Origin: Fasciolopsis buskii
Lineage: Eukaryota > Platyhelminthes > Trematoda > Plagiorchiida > Fasciolidae
Assembly: GCA_008360955.1 (NCBI GenBank)
Contig: LUCM01004022.1
Location: forward strand, 485,882-549,881
DNA length: 64,000 bases
Direction of reading: 5' to 3'
Under the pieces are notes generated by a model that did no database searches, was not told the origin of the DNA, and saw nothing but the letters and a program-made list of their open reading frames with translations. A program made the position numbers and the translations under genes. This document shows, piece after piece, positions 1 through 13,500 of this stretch; the stretch's first letter is position 1, and the number at the start of each line of letters is the position of its first letter.

Positions 1-2179
1 GGGAGAAAAAAAAATAACACGAATTGATTGTTCGATTGATCAGTAATTAGGAGACTTTACACACCGCACCTAACCGATTTTATGGCTCATTTAATGTATG
101 AATGTTGGCAAAGTACTGCATTCTTTCGTTGTAGACCCAGGGTAATCATATATCTCAAAATTGCACTTAGTTTGATGACCACTTACAATCTCGGAAAGAT
201 AAGTGACTGCCATTTTCCGTCAAAGCTAACCGCGAAATAGCGAAGCTAACTGATAAAACCCCAAAGTCCCTTGAGGTGGTTAATAAGTATCCTTTCGAAC
301 GGTGTAATTATCTGGAATGTGTATCGTTCATCTGCAATGACCTAGTTTGCACACTTCCACAGAGATCCATGGTTGAAACTGTGCGCCTTTCCAAATGATT
401 GCGGTTACAGCTGGTGGCAACAATTCTCGATCCGAACATATCGTTTCCCTTCCGCACTCAAGTAGAAAGATTGTCTAGCCAGAGGATGTATCTTGGGGTA
501 GTGTCCATACATTTGGAATTCGGTAGACCTTATGCTTACACTATTTTACAACCTCTCTGGTTGTATTCATTTTTGCTATCCTTCCAAGCTTGGCAAACAG
601 ATAATTCGTCGAAATGAAAGTATCGTCGAAACAAATAACCCTCTATAGCTGCATTAGCATTAAGATCTTTTAGTGGAGTTTGACACATCCCAGCATCGTA
701 GAGTGTGTTAGAAGCTCTCAACTCGAATTTGTACTAACCCAGACTATCCACTTCATAGGAACTTCATCAGTACTTGTATTTCCTCCCCATCTGTATCCAA
801 CAGATCGAAAGTAATTCACCTAAGGACTACTGCTTTCTAGTAATCACTCACACAGAAATTGCCGTGGTTTTCTTTCCTCGTATTTTACCATCGTAGCTGC
901 GTTTGTGTGAGTGAATATGTTGTTAAATAACCATCCAAATAGGTGTAACAGAACAGTCAGTTGGCTGATCTCGACTTGTCATGAATTTATATTCGCCAAA
1001 TGTATGCATATATACATATATATATATATATATTTATATACAATCAGATGAAACCGTTTTGTTCGTGCTCATCGGAACCAAACATGGACCATGTCAGTTT
1101 GAAAATTCATGTATTATTACGATAAATAAAGGTAGCCTTTCGATCATGTGCATTCGAAGAAATTTTATTGACTCACCCACATACTACTAACACTTAACTC
1201 CCAATCTAACAATATTCGGCCCCAGACCTAAGCGGGGCCTATCCAAACTGATGAAGCATTTTCAACAAACGGCAGTTATGGCTCCTGTGTATGAAACTTT
1301 TTATGAAGAGCCTCCATACACACTCCCAACGACTTACATCTATTCGATTTACGCAATCATAATGCGATATCCAGACAGGGGAGTAAACAGGTGGACAAGT
1401 GTGAGGAACGGACACAACCGTAAAAACCGGCAGGTTGTTACTTAAATGTTACCTATGGCCAATTAGTTTACACATCTTCCATGACATACCATTTTTCTAC
1501 TTTCCCTTTTATTTGTTATTTCCTTTTACTCAAAAACAAGTGGACAATATTTCAAGAAATTAATGGTGAAAAATTGCAGGCTAGCAAACGGGAAGGTGGT
1601 CCACGGTACTACTGACCTAAAAGCACCATGATGGTGATTTGTTGAACTCTCCCTTTCACTCCTAGTACCAAGCGAGGGTCGGACGAAAAGAATTTCAGAA
1701 TCGCCTTTTCGGTCGTGCTAGAACAGCATAGCGGATCTGATTAGATCCGACTAACCCATGTAAGGAGAAGTAATCTTGTTGATTTCATGAGAAATTCCTC
1801 GAAAATAGCAAAGGGTTATTCGGTTAAAAACGATGCAATACGTTTTCGTATGTCTCCGGGGAATGAACGCAAAGCCATCAGTGAATGGGATAGGACGCTC
1901 ACATGCCTGTTCTACTTCCGGTCAAATGAACCTGAAACTGGACCCGATTTGTTAATTGTCATAAAAATTCAGCCACCCTTAAATGTGCAAAATATCGACC
2001 ATTTGGCCTATTCAAGTCCGTGATAATTCTCCGTTACAATGATGGATATATTTTCCGTCTCGCAACTTCCTAATCCATGCAGCAGTCCACACCCAGAATG
2101 ATTAATTAGGTGAAAATCAAAATCCACTGACAGACGACGGCATCATATCGCATACTGTTGATGTCCAACGAGCCGTTGA
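1..2179. other. No gene recognised
   Basis: AT-leaning DNA with a short TA tract near 1010-1035. The open frames present are short and without similarity or splice context. Confidence 0.6.
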
Positions 2180-2335
2180 GAGCCTTCCTCGGTGGCCTAA
2201 TCGCTAAGGCATTCGACTCACAGTCTCGGGTTTGCGTCCCAGTTGGGATGCGGTACGTAGGCACTGCTGACAACCTCTAACAAAAATGAAACAGCTGCAC
2301 AGTGCTTTCATGACTTTTTAATGGCGAATTAAATG
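2180..2335 (+). repeat. SINE family B copy (tRNA-derived)
   Basis: The head GGTGGCCTAATCGCTAAGGC (A-box) and CGGGTTTGCGTCCC (B-box) is followed by GGTACGTAGGCACTGCTGAC, CAGCTGCACAGTGCTTTCAT and GGCGAATTAAATGTTAAC. The same unit occurs at 14600-14760 and 50370-50590. Confidence 0.65.
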
Positions 2336-3061
2336 TTAACCAATCTACTACAAGCAAAGTAAAATTTTTGTGAATTTGTTTTGCTGGTTACGGATTCGAG
2401 GAACTCAGGGTATTGGTTGGTCAATCACGTGAAGGATAGAATCAAAGAGTAGGGAAGGAGATAGATGAGTTTCGACTTATTCGCACTAGCTATTTTTTCT
2501 GCTGTTCCTTAATCTCTGGCTATCGTCTAACAGCTTCCGGTCGCTGGTCAATAAGTAGGCTGAGTGTGAGCTAAAAGAAACTGAAAGAAACGTGCAGCGC
2601 CCATTACGAACGATTGATAGGGAAGCATCATCCCCGTTTTAGGTTGACTTGCCTGACCAGTCGGAGATTTTGTTCATGAAGATCTAATTGCTTATGGGTT
2701 TCATAGATGCCATTGTTATGAACTGTTTGTAATCCGTCAATTTGTTTGAACTCCTTTTGAAGCGTGTTTGTGGGATGCACACCACTGGTTGGTCTAGCTG
2801 ATATCTCTCGACTGCCTGAGCTTCCATCGTTGACATGAGTGTCACGCTGGAAGGATGGTTCAGTTTTGCTTCATAAAATAATGTAATTTTCCTGTTGTAA
2901 TCTTTAGGATTTAGAGGACAATGAGAATGTCTCCTTTTTACACGGACGTTCATTTTGGATTGCCGTACACCAGGTACAAAAGCTTACTTATTAACTCTGT
3001 TGGCAAACATTTTCAGTATGGCAAATAATATTCTTGTGTTAGTCTTATGTTTCACTTTTCG

Positions 3062-3238
3062 CTTATCTTTTACTTCCTTTTATTAATGAAATAACAATTT
3101 ACATTATTTTTTTCTGGATGGAGGCCACGGCCAACAAAAGGTTGCCAAGGGGGGGGAAGTTGACCGGCGGTGGGAGGAATCGAACCGGCGATCTTCACGT
3201 CCAAACTCCATGGCCTTATCTGATGGGCCACTGCCGGC
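3062..3238 (-). repeat. SINE family A copy (tRNA-derived)
   Basis: The minus strand reads a tRNA-like head with A-box (GTGGCCCATCAGATAAGG) and B-box (GGTTCGATTCC), the sequence CACCGCCGGTCAACTTCC, then a shared tail ending in TTTCATTAAT and GGAAGTAAAAGATAA. It carries an eight-base G run. Confidence 0.75.
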
Positions 3239-3329
3239 CTTTGTTGGCCTACAAAAATGAATAGGTGAATGATATCAAGACGGCACAATTAAAATGAAAA
3301 TTTATGTCGGTCGTAGCACAGCGTTTTGG

Positions 3330-3420
3330 TGTTCACGGGGTTCTGATCATTGAGCTTAGGGTTTTGGTTGCAAACGTTCCATTACCAGTCGAGATGACGT
3401 CGCCAGTGCGTCGTCAGTGC
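3330..3420 (+). repeat. Single copy of the outer module of the 47.1-47.7 kb inverted repeat
   Basis: TTCTGATCATTGAGCTTAGG and ACCAGTCGAGATGACGTCGC match the outer parts of both arms at 47.1 and 47.7 kb. It shows that the module is a dispersed repeat. Confidence 0.55.
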
Positions 3421-6350
3421 ACATAGAATTTCTACCCTGCCATGGCGATTTCGTCGTGTATTCTGAAAGTCACTCGCCTTCCTTAGGATTATGCTTGTCT
3501 ATCACAAACGGTCATTTAGAGCTTGAATTTTCACTGGACTAGTTGGTCTCGTTCGAGTATCACCAACAGATTTGTTCTTGGTGAGTAAAATGTTTCATTA
3601 CTCATCCAACTCGTGATTGCTACCGACAACCGGAGTGCATCAACCAATCCTCAGTGTCATAATTTGTCAGCTATTCGATGGTATGAACGTTTGAGACTTG
3701 ATTCAAATTAGGCGAGCCAATTGCTGTTAAAAGTACGAAATTATCCCTACAAATTTGGGTGGGCTATGAACATGGCTTCATCTAGGTATTTTATTATTTT
3801 CTGATAAAAAAAGAAATCAGTTTCTATTGTTTTCAAAAGTACAAAATTAGTTGCAACCAATAATAAAAAAACATTCTAGTCCTTGTAAACAAAGTTCGGT
3901 TGGAAATGAGAACACCAGAGAAGCTGGGCGATTATTCGAGTTATCTGGCGAAGCATTAGGCAGAACAGTAAGTTCAGTTTATAAATTTCAACATCGGGAC
4001 ACAAGATGTTCATCCCGGAAGCTTGATTATTCCGACAGCCGGGTGATTAAACTAGGGAACAACAAAACGTGGCGGGCAAGCTCATTTTCAGTTATTCGTA
4101 CTCATGCCAATACATAACATTAAATATGGTTTGGAGATGGTTCAAGGGAAATTGTCGGTTTGCTGTCACATCAGTTCACAACTTAAAGAATGTGTCTAAA
4201 CTGAAAACGAGCTTGTTCGCCACGTTGTGTTGTTCTCAATATGTTCTGTGGAAGTTTTCGAACGTTTGTTTAACTGAAAAATCACGTTTTTTTATCAATG
4301 TTCAATAATGAATTAGCACAATGCATGCCCTGAATGTGTCGTTATTCCTTACTAAACCAATTCCTCTGTTGGAACCTCAGGCGGGTTTGATTTCGTTATC
4401 GCTTTTTTTCTCTCATGCAATTGCTTCTAGTTTATGCAAACGAAATGTTAAACGCGGGCAACTAACTGTACACTTAGAGCTGACAAATACACTTGCCTTA
4501 GTTTTTAGTGTACTACTTGATCGCACTGGAACGAAAATGAAGTAGTACCCCCTTCCAAAAAAAAGAAAAGAATTTATCTTTTTATGCCAAATGAAAATGA
4601 AAACCAAACACTTTGATTGTTTCCATTATTGAAACTAAATTGCAGTGCACTTCTGTCTGGCCCATTTTGCTATCTTTTTCGTGATTGACACGTTGCAATT
4701 GGAGATAGGTGTTCAATTGGCCCGCGATTGCATGAAGAACAGACTATTGAGATAGAAATTTGTACGAGCAATACTAAACTGAACCTATTGGGTTCTTTTG
4801 AACCTGATTGTGCCTGTTTGTAATGTATGGACAGAATCTCTGATCTTTAATTCATTCTATGGATCGGATTTGGAGTCAATTTTATATTAAACGACTTCCA
4901 TTCTTGTGAAACTTAGTTCGAAAAACGACTGACAGCATTCTACTTGACACGCGTGTGACCAGAATGGAAATAAAGCAAATGTTCCGATTTACGAAAAACC
5001 CGACTATTCAGTGTGAACAATCCAAGATAGACTCAATGCTCACAAATAACTAGGGGAAATATGTGCACGATATCTAAAACGCTATTCGGACAAGTTATCC
5101 TACAGCGATGTTTTTCCTGGGGCTAAAATTTAATCAATCAACCGTAACAAAACCCGTTGAAAACAAGAATATGGTTTCAGAATTTAATGGATTCAAATCA
5201 GGGTCCCGTGTTTCGCGCACCAAGATTAGGCTGGATGGTTTGAGTCCAAACCTAAATGCACTTCCTAAGAACAAAAATCTGCAAGAAATATTTGGACTGA
5301 TTTCTTCTCAATTACATAAAAGCACCCTTGGTATCATTTAATGTGAAACATCTCTAATTGTAGTGTTTAACTGGATTTGCCCAAATCACTGAGATCATCG
5401 TTAATCGAAGAGCAGAAGCGCTAGCGTTCAACAAAACTGTTTTGGTCAACATAGAAATCCCCGGTCGTCGAGCACAAAAGTCAGTGCAGAACTCAACCTC
5501 CTCTTTCGGGGATCGAATAGATAATCTGGAACTTTCTATTCATGCAAGAATGAAGGAAGTGGAATGGCTCAAAACGGCATGTAGCGGAACATTCACTGAT
5601 ACTTATTCAACTGCGTTGCTTAGACACTTCACAACGATAAATTACTACCAAATGTATGAGCTAACGCCTATCGAGAATTCCCTCTTTATTATGAATATCA
5701 ATATATTAAAAAAGGGTTGTTCAAATAGATTGATTGCGAGAATTGTATATGGTCCTTGCAACGGCGTTTTGTGCATTTTAAAGTTTCCTGATGTCTGCTT
5801 GTCAGACAAAAGATGAAGTTTCAGCTCTACGAAATCCTGAATCAAATAGTATTACCGCTAAATTTGTCATTACTCCTTAATGGTAAGGTCAGCGTTCATA
5901 GCCCACGATGATGAATTTCATGCATGCTGCAATCTGCTTTCAATCACAACAGCTGAATAGTTAACGTCTGTCGGTCTTACTAATGCCTTCAATCATATTT
6001 GAGCTAACTGAACGATGAAGTCATCCATTGGAAGTCGAAATCTGTGGCCCGCGACTGATCACAACACTGGAAAATTAGTGCCGGACCATTTGGAAAAGTT
6101 TGCAAAAAAAGGCTTGGAGACTGGGCGGTTCACGTGATAGCCAATGCATCCGATTCATACTTGCTTGTCGCGTTTGTATTACTCAACTAGCATGCTGAAT
6201 GTATGTAACATTTTTCATCAGCTTTGTGCGGGCATGCGCGAAACATGCCTTGACCACTTCAGTTTACTCACATTCAGTTCTCTGTTGGAGACTGAACCCT
6301 GAGACCCAGAAACCTAAACTTACCTCTAGGTTGCTGATAAACTCCTTCCG
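3421..6350. other. No gene recognised
   Basis: The only stretch of interest is 5442-5816 (plus), a 124-codon frame whose middle (GDRIDNLELSIHARMKEVEW) has coiled-coil-like heptads. Without splice or family evidence I do not call it a gene. Confidence 0.5.
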
Positions 6351-6569
6351 TTATGTTCTACCAATTCTACAAAGACAATGATGTTCAAACAATGAGATTC
6401 TCTGTCTATAATGTGCTCTCAAAGGCCATGTTTCAGAGCCGCATAGCACAACCGACCTCACTACTGCTTTGTTTAGTTGATTTTTGCTCGATAACCGGGT
6501 GTCAAGCCTACGCCACGGGTATTTCAGATTGACAAATGCCAATCGGGTCTTCGGTATGTTCGAGGACAT
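6351..6569 (-). mobile_element. RTE reverse-transcriptase C-terminal fragment
   Basis: The minus-strand frame contains VVRSVVLCGSETWPLRA followed by LFEHHCLCRIGRT, the conserved tail of RTE reverse transcriptases (VRSVLLYGxETWPLR...FDHxCLRxIAR). No further RTE sequence is readable on either side, so it is a short relic. Confidence 0.75.
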
Positions 6570-8646
6570 CTCATCCGATATACGACCCTCAAATGAGATA
6601 CAACTACTAAAATGACTAAATCTTTCTATCTACCCAACACAATTCTTCGCTTGCAGCAATAAGACTCGGCTTCGAGCGAATCCAAACCTCGAGTAGCAAT
6701 TTACACTTCAAAGGTACAAAGCACGTCACAAACGTACATATACTATTGCTCAGATGACCGAGAAATAATTACATCCTTCACATATTCGAAGTTGGACAAT
6801 TTCTTGTCTGAAGAATAGTAATGCCATTATTTTCAAACAACGATTAGACAATTCCCGTAACCAAAGATGAAAAGGAAAATCCAAACGGGTAGCTCTAACG
6901 GGCACCACTTCTCGTGTCGAACTCCGAGGAAGCACCGGCGTAAACACGAATACGGATTCGGCTGTATGAATACACAGATTGGGAAAGTGAATTGAATTTT
7001 TCTGATAAGCCGTTTCTTGAGTGGCACTAACAGGGAATTGCACGACCGAGATAGTCTAAAGGAAATTACAATTGAAGAAAGACGGAGATCGCTTGCCTAT
7101 GGAAGAGGAGTTTGTGATTTGAAATTTGTCAGAAATTGGAAATTCGGTAAATGCAATCTCGACCCGATCGGAAATCAGCTTGGTTCTCGCGAGTACAATT
7201 TTCTCGGGTTCTGAACTATTCATGGATATTAATGCCCGTGAGCAGTTTGGTTTTACTATTTGCCACATCAAATTCCCGTGATTTCCACTTGTAGATCTAT
7301 CACCAGTGATAATCTTTTCCCTCGTCTAAACTGATCCGGTGTTAACACTTGGCTGCAGTCCTTCAAAAGGGATACAGAAGGTCCATTTGAATCAGTTGCT
7401 TCATCCATTTTCAGAAACCCTATCTTTATGAATACTTCTACTTTCGATGGAGGACTGGTACCTAACTAATTTGTTCCACAGGCAGCTATTCAAAAGTGCT
7501 GGCATGTAAAAGACAAGAGAGCATTTTTCGAATTTTATCATACAAGAGGCTGTCTGGCCGAAGATAAATGTGAGTGTTTACCATAGATGGTCAGATAGAC
7601 AATAACCTGTGAATTGCAATTTCATCAAAATCCAACTACTGTCGATTAAATACTTCGTCTGCCTTATCGGAATCGTCGTTTCGTCCTAGGTTTTCCCGGA
7701 TAAATTTCCGTTTTTTTAATCGATCTACTGAACAGATATTTCTGATTTCATGGTACACGATTCTGACAAAACTTGTTTAAATGATACCCCATCTCCGATT
7801 TATCCATTCATAAATCTCAGTCAAACGACATGCTGGGTCGAATGAAATCACTGGTCAACGAAAAAAAGTTTTGTTGCATTCCATCGCTTTTCCAAAACGT
7901 CTAAACTTGCTTTGGTTTGGTTTCCAAAATACATGAACAATTCAACCATCCAAAACCATTCAGCATGCTGGATATTCAAACCGGGTAAAACGCCCATTGA
8001 GAAATGGCAACAAAGACATGATAGTCTGTGAGAGGGTAAGGACCGAGGGTAAGGAAACGGTTTTCACAGCCCGATCTTCTCAGCAGCATTCAGCTGCTCC
8101 TGAAAACAATCTCCACTCTGTTCTATTCGAAACCGTCGATTAATGACAACACACTTCGAGTCACTTACTCCCCGCTCGAATATAGGTTGTGTGTGAAAGT
8201 GTCGTTCCCGTACAGTCTTGTTTCTAGCTCGAGCACAGAACGCTAATCGGCTTAACATGGTCTAAGATTTGTCCGAATCCTCATTTCCATTGTGAATAAT
8301 TACAACCTGTGTGATCTGACAACATCGTGTTGACAAGACGATAAGGTGAAAACGAGAAATATTCGAGCCGAGACAGGTAACAATTAGACTCGGAATTTAT
8401 TTTAGCTGAGCCTGATCCTGTCTACATCTTAGCAATTAAAGTGCTCAGATAATGCGATAAAAAGTTGACTCGGTAATCCGATAGTTAGGTATTCAAAGTA
8501 AACCGATAACACGGTCCCACTCATTTCATCGTCGACCGAATCTATTGAATGTTGTCTCGTAACCGCGAGAAAGTTGCACACACGTCTGCCTCATCACGTT
8601 TGTGCATACTTTTAATCCTTTTGACTAATACAGAATCTTATTTTGA
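6570..8646. other. No gene recognised
   Basis: Probable 3' flank of the terminal exon at 8764-8647 at its right end. The rest is unclassified. Confidence 0.5.
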
Positions 8647-8764
8647 TCAAATTTCATCTCGACGAGGTTCATAACTTCCTTCCACATTCGTGTCATCCTT
8701 TTTGCACTTCTTGGACTGCCTTTGCTTGCCACGATGAACAATGATCAACAGGACAAATGCAATC
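8647..8764 (-). CDS. Candidate terminal exon: membrane anchor end and basic cytoplasmic tail
   Basis: After a strong acceptor (ttctttccttcag) one frame reads IAFVLLIIVHRGKQRQ, then a Lys/Arg/Asp-rich tail ending RRDEI and TGA, 38 residues. Hydrophobic residues followed directly by a basic stop-transfer cluster are typical of a single-pass membrane protein or the last helix of a multi-pass one. The incoming phase must be 2. The open segment just upstream (about 8830-8930) does not join in this phase, so the preceding exon is unknown. The protein family is not recognised. Confidence 0.4.
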
Positions 8765-10375
8765 CTGAAGGAAAGAAAATTAAGATGCCACCGTTGTTCA
8801 ACTCGATTTACTGGTTCGCATTAACGTACTGGATCCGTGATGAGCGTTGCCCAACCGTGCATAGTTAAGGAAGATGGCAGTGAACGGTAAACCCTGGCGA
8901 TCCTGTTGCCATTTGCTATCGAATTAGAATCATTGAAAACTGGATTTTTTTTCTTTTCTCGCTCTTGTAGGTCCACTGTCGATTCACTTTGTATATTCAT
9001 TCCCGCGGTTGCAACAAGTAACTCGATGAGAAGGGTTGCTTAGGGCAAAACGATAATGGGACGACGACGTTAGCTCGATAATCAATAATTAGTATGCTCA
9101 CGCCAGAGAGGAGTATCACCAAAGATGTTGCACAATTGTTGCATATTTTTTGAAGAAAGCTAATATGATCTGCTAATATGTTAATTATCTTCATTCTGTA
9201 GTTTGCATGTCATCATTTTGTACATAGGATTTTGTTGACTGATGAGTTTTAAAAAAGCACTTTGTGCGCAACGACTTGGGTTACCGTGGCTCGGTTTTTG
9301 ATTTGCTTTCGTACTGTAATCAGTGGATGCTATTGGATGGATTAGTTGACGGATTCCGCCTAGGAAGAGAATTGCAACTAAATACTTGCGGAGAAAGTTG
9401 GAATTGGAAAGAAAGACAGGAAAATATTGTGAGTCTTGACAATATGCACGTGGCCGGCTCTAAACCTGTGCTAGACATTTCGGCCTACTGTGACTTGTCG
9501 TGGACCCCAGTAGTTACCACCAGCCATCTTTATCGTTTATCAGTCGGAACTGCTAAACTATCAATGGAACAGACAAGTGCAAAAGGGTATTTCACTGCTT
9601 CATTTGGCTCGCCTAAATTTGTTTGATAGCCGTTCAGTGACAGAGTTAGCGGGACGCTCCGGCAAATCCTTCCGGACTAAGCGACTTCATAATAGGTTCT
9701 GCGTAGACATTAGCTGTCATACCATTTATCCCTTGCTGGCTTTGAGCGAGAAGTCATCAGTCATTATTATTGTTTGTGACACATCTAAGGTATGCATTCT
9801 TCTCGGATCAAAGTAATCCCATAGCAAAATTACTGTAATCGAACGGAACTCGGTTAATTTTTCCAATTAAGGAAGAGTAATACACATTTTGTCGGACTTA
9901 TCGTGAACCGCACGTATCAAGATTGATTAGGTAAAACGTGGAAAATTCAGTTGCAATCAAATCTGTCGGATTAGGAAATACCCAACTCATTTTTGATATT
10001 ATCAATGATTGTGCACGACTCCGAAAGTAGAATATTCGGATTTGTGAAACGTCACCGTTTAATTAAGGATGACAGAAGAAGATTCGCCGTGGACAACTAC
10101 CGAGAACAGTCATTTGATGGGACTATGTTTTCTATGACCAATTAATCATTAACCGTCAGTGAAGTAACGGCCAAAGTTTTAATGATCGAGGACAAGAATA
10201 ATTGTTTACTGTGGTTATTCGATAGAGATTTATGATGAATCAATCGATAGACCATTCATTTACCCTAAATTTCTCTCACTTATAAACCGTTACATCTGAC
10301 CAGCGGCTCTCAAGCAATCAAGGTAGCATAATTTAATATCCATATTGCTCGTTCGAATGCTCTTCTGTCATTTTC
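8765..10375. other. No gene recognised
   Basis: A minus-strand open stretch at about 8830-8940 ends at a GTACGT donor-like site but does not match the phase of the exon at 8764. The plus-strand frame 9264-9626 (120 codons) has no recognisable feature. Confidence 0.5.
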
Positions 10376-10555
10376 CGGCGGCGGGCAAGTGGATTAGACC
10401 ATGGTGTTCGGATATGAAGTTCGCGGGTTCGAACCCTCCCAAACGCCGATGAACTTCCCCACTTGGCCGCCGTCGGTTGGCCGCAGTCTCCTTCCTAAAA
10501 AGTTATGTGCACTCTTTTCTCATTAACATAAACGAATTGAAGGATAAACGGTAAA
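10376..10555 (+). repeat. SINE family A copy (tRNA-derived), diverged
   Basis: The head has gtgttcggatatgaag and the B-box GGGTTCGAACCC, followed by the family tail GAACTTCCCCACTTGGC. The last part (TTCCTAAAAAGTTATGTGCA) is diverged. Confidence 0.7.
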
Positions 10556-13500
10556 AATTCGACTGGCTTCACAAGGTAATGGACTCCCTCTTCCAGTAAG
10601 GCGTGTACCCATGAACGGCGAAAAAAATAAAGAAATCTGTTACTACTCGAGCTCTGATTTAGAGCTCTCCGTTTCCAGAGGGCCTACTTGAAACTGGTGA
10701 CGAGTAACCTACCGTGTCCTACAATCGCATGTGGCAATTTCTTGTGGATTCTGCGAACACAGTTTGTGACCGAGAACGCGCACTTCTGTTTATCTGCGGA
10801 ATGAACGACACTAAATTTTGCAGTTGGATTCTGGGCTTTAATGTAAATTTGACGGATAAACAATGAGATACAACCATTTTAACCAAGGACTCAGTATCCT
10901 TATTAATCAGACATGATTGTCGAATGTGTGTTTGGAGGTATGTCTGTAAAACTAATAAAAGTGTTGTATAGTGAGAGGAGTAATGCGGCAAGGTGAACGT
11001 TCATTCCACGTTTGGGGAGTCCTCCGATCACAAGACCGAAACGAACCAGTTCGTAAGTTTACCCAGAATTTCTGATCCGAGATATCATCCGGTTGTTGAA
11101 CTTAGTTTGAAAACGATTTTCCGGAAAGAAAAGATATCGAATATCATTTCGTTGTTACATAGTGAACTTCACTGTTCACCACGGTGAAATGTTCCATTGA
11201 TCATCTCAACGGGTAAATGTGGTAAACATCATTCCAATGTGGTTCTACCACCGAATAAGTGACTGTGGAGAAAGAATCACACCGTGCCTTTCACGAACAC
11301 GTCGTGGCTTTGTTTGTGTGCGCGTGTGCGTACGGATTTGTGAGATCAAAAATGACTTGGAATCTTTTGCGTCTGTATCTGTGTTTGTCCGTCAGTACAG
11401 ATCACTGTGTCTAGAACAACAAAGACGCCTAGGTAAACTTCATTTTTATCAAATTAGAACACATGAAAACTTACGATAACATGTACGCACCAGCTCGACA
11501 CAGACTTGTGCATACTTGATGCGACCGACAGTCTCAGATGGTGAACAAAACAATCAATATATCGAACAACGTTCAATGAGTTATGATTAACGGTGTCTTG
11601 CCTTAAATGCATAAACCGTCTGTCACAAAATCCTTCGAATCAAACTTGATCCAATGAATCCACATCGTGGGCACGTTCAAAACTTACGGGACTGCCCATA
11701 TTGCCTAATCCAGGCAAAGGTTGCCCGAGTGAAAGGTATTAGAGTTGTTTAGATTTCCCGTTATGTGTACCCAAATCGGACTCAACAGGTCTAAAAATTC
11801 GAATGGTACTTGTCACGATTGTCGCGCACGTAGCAGGGCATTTGATCAACGAGTATTTGGTGCAATGATTGGTTGTCTATATGCGAAATTCTCACAATCC
11901 AACTTCCGACCGGCCTGAACACAATCCTGGACGCACAACGCAAGTCATTTCCCCATTGATAAGTTAAAGTCATCTCACATTTGACTGTGGTATTTGAGAC
12001 TTGAACATCTGACCCGGGCTTGGCAGTGTCATTAGCTGTATTTCTCCATGGAACCGGTTAGTTATGTGTTGGTGGACGATCTGAGAGAACATTTTAGCGT
12101 TAGAACAAATTTTTCTGCTTGTTCGTTGGATGATGGATGCTGGACGCTCTCAACAAATGACGACGTTCTCATTTCCGGAACCAGGAGGTAACGTTCGCAG
12201 CAGTAAAGTGGCTTCCGATATCAGCAACCAACCCAGGAGACGCTTTTTCAAGACAGGTAACAACGAATTCGGTATAAGCAAGAGTTGTGACAGGTAGTTC
12301 AGATCAATTAGAGTAATGATAAGGATCAACGATAAACAGATCCCAGTATTTGTTCCACGGTAATCAGCATCGGTCATTTTCGAAGCCTAACATGACAAAG
12401 GCTACAGAAGAACGAAGTTATGTTTTTGTGTACACAACTGCCACACGTTCTGATGAATAGCACAATGTAATGCATGCCAACGATTTCGTTTTGTCGATTC
12501 CCAGATAAACGGGATTCAAATCCGATAAAATAATTTGTCGAACTGATAGAGTGACTAGAAGAAGTCTATTCACATACAAAATTTTACCCAGTTTGACAGC
12601 CAGCTCATCTGTTCTGAAGCACTATTTGGAAATTTGTCATTTGGCATTTGTATTCCTTCCATGTTTGATAGCGGACAATATGGGTCCCAAATGTCGACAT
12701 GGTTCACAAATTAAGTCCTAATGATTAAGTGACAACGGGTGGCCCAGTCAACAGTCATAATCACAGTTTTCACTCGTCTGGACGTATCTGCACAAAGAAT
12801 TGACATATGGACTTCGCTTGGTATTGCAAACCGCCACCGATCTACCAATGCGGTAGTTGATCTGCGTAGTAATTTCGCTGAATGACAGATGAAGGGCTAA
12901 TGTTTCGGGATTGGAAACAATTGTAAGCTTAGAACCGAATAAGTATTTATGCAGTCGCGGAATCGATTAATAACTTGATAAAGCTTCATAGTATCTTTGT
13001 GAATAACGTAGCCCAACATTAGAAACCCGACTTAAAATACAAACAACTGAGTGGCCATCTGGTTCCAACTGTACACAAATACCAGTAGTGTGGTTGTCCA
13101 AACGAATAAATTCGAATAACAACAAATCAACAATTTAGCAAAAATATGGAACCAGTCGTGATTGACACTGCAAGGATTTGACTAACTAGCCGAATCGACC
13201 GAAATTCATCGTGTCATTTACGTGTGACAAGGAAGACAAATGATCCGGATTAAGCATAAAACTGTTTTTCTCTTAATCAGAAATCGAAGGAATTTAAATG
13301 AATTCGAAGCGGAAATAAATTTGGATAGACCAATGGTAACACTGTACTCATAAAGACAGTAATGAATGGAGTATCTTATTGTGAGTTGATGTATTGGGGT
13401 CCCGAATTCCCACGTCTTCTTCGCAATCTGACAAAAACTTAAAGAACTGAACTCGTCACCGAGTGAAACAGAACAGGCCAAACATTCAACATGAGCCAAA

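Noticed and set aside
9264..9626. A 120-codon plus-strand frame considered as a gene.
   Set aside because: No ATG start, no recognisable motif, no splice signals; base composition like the flanks.
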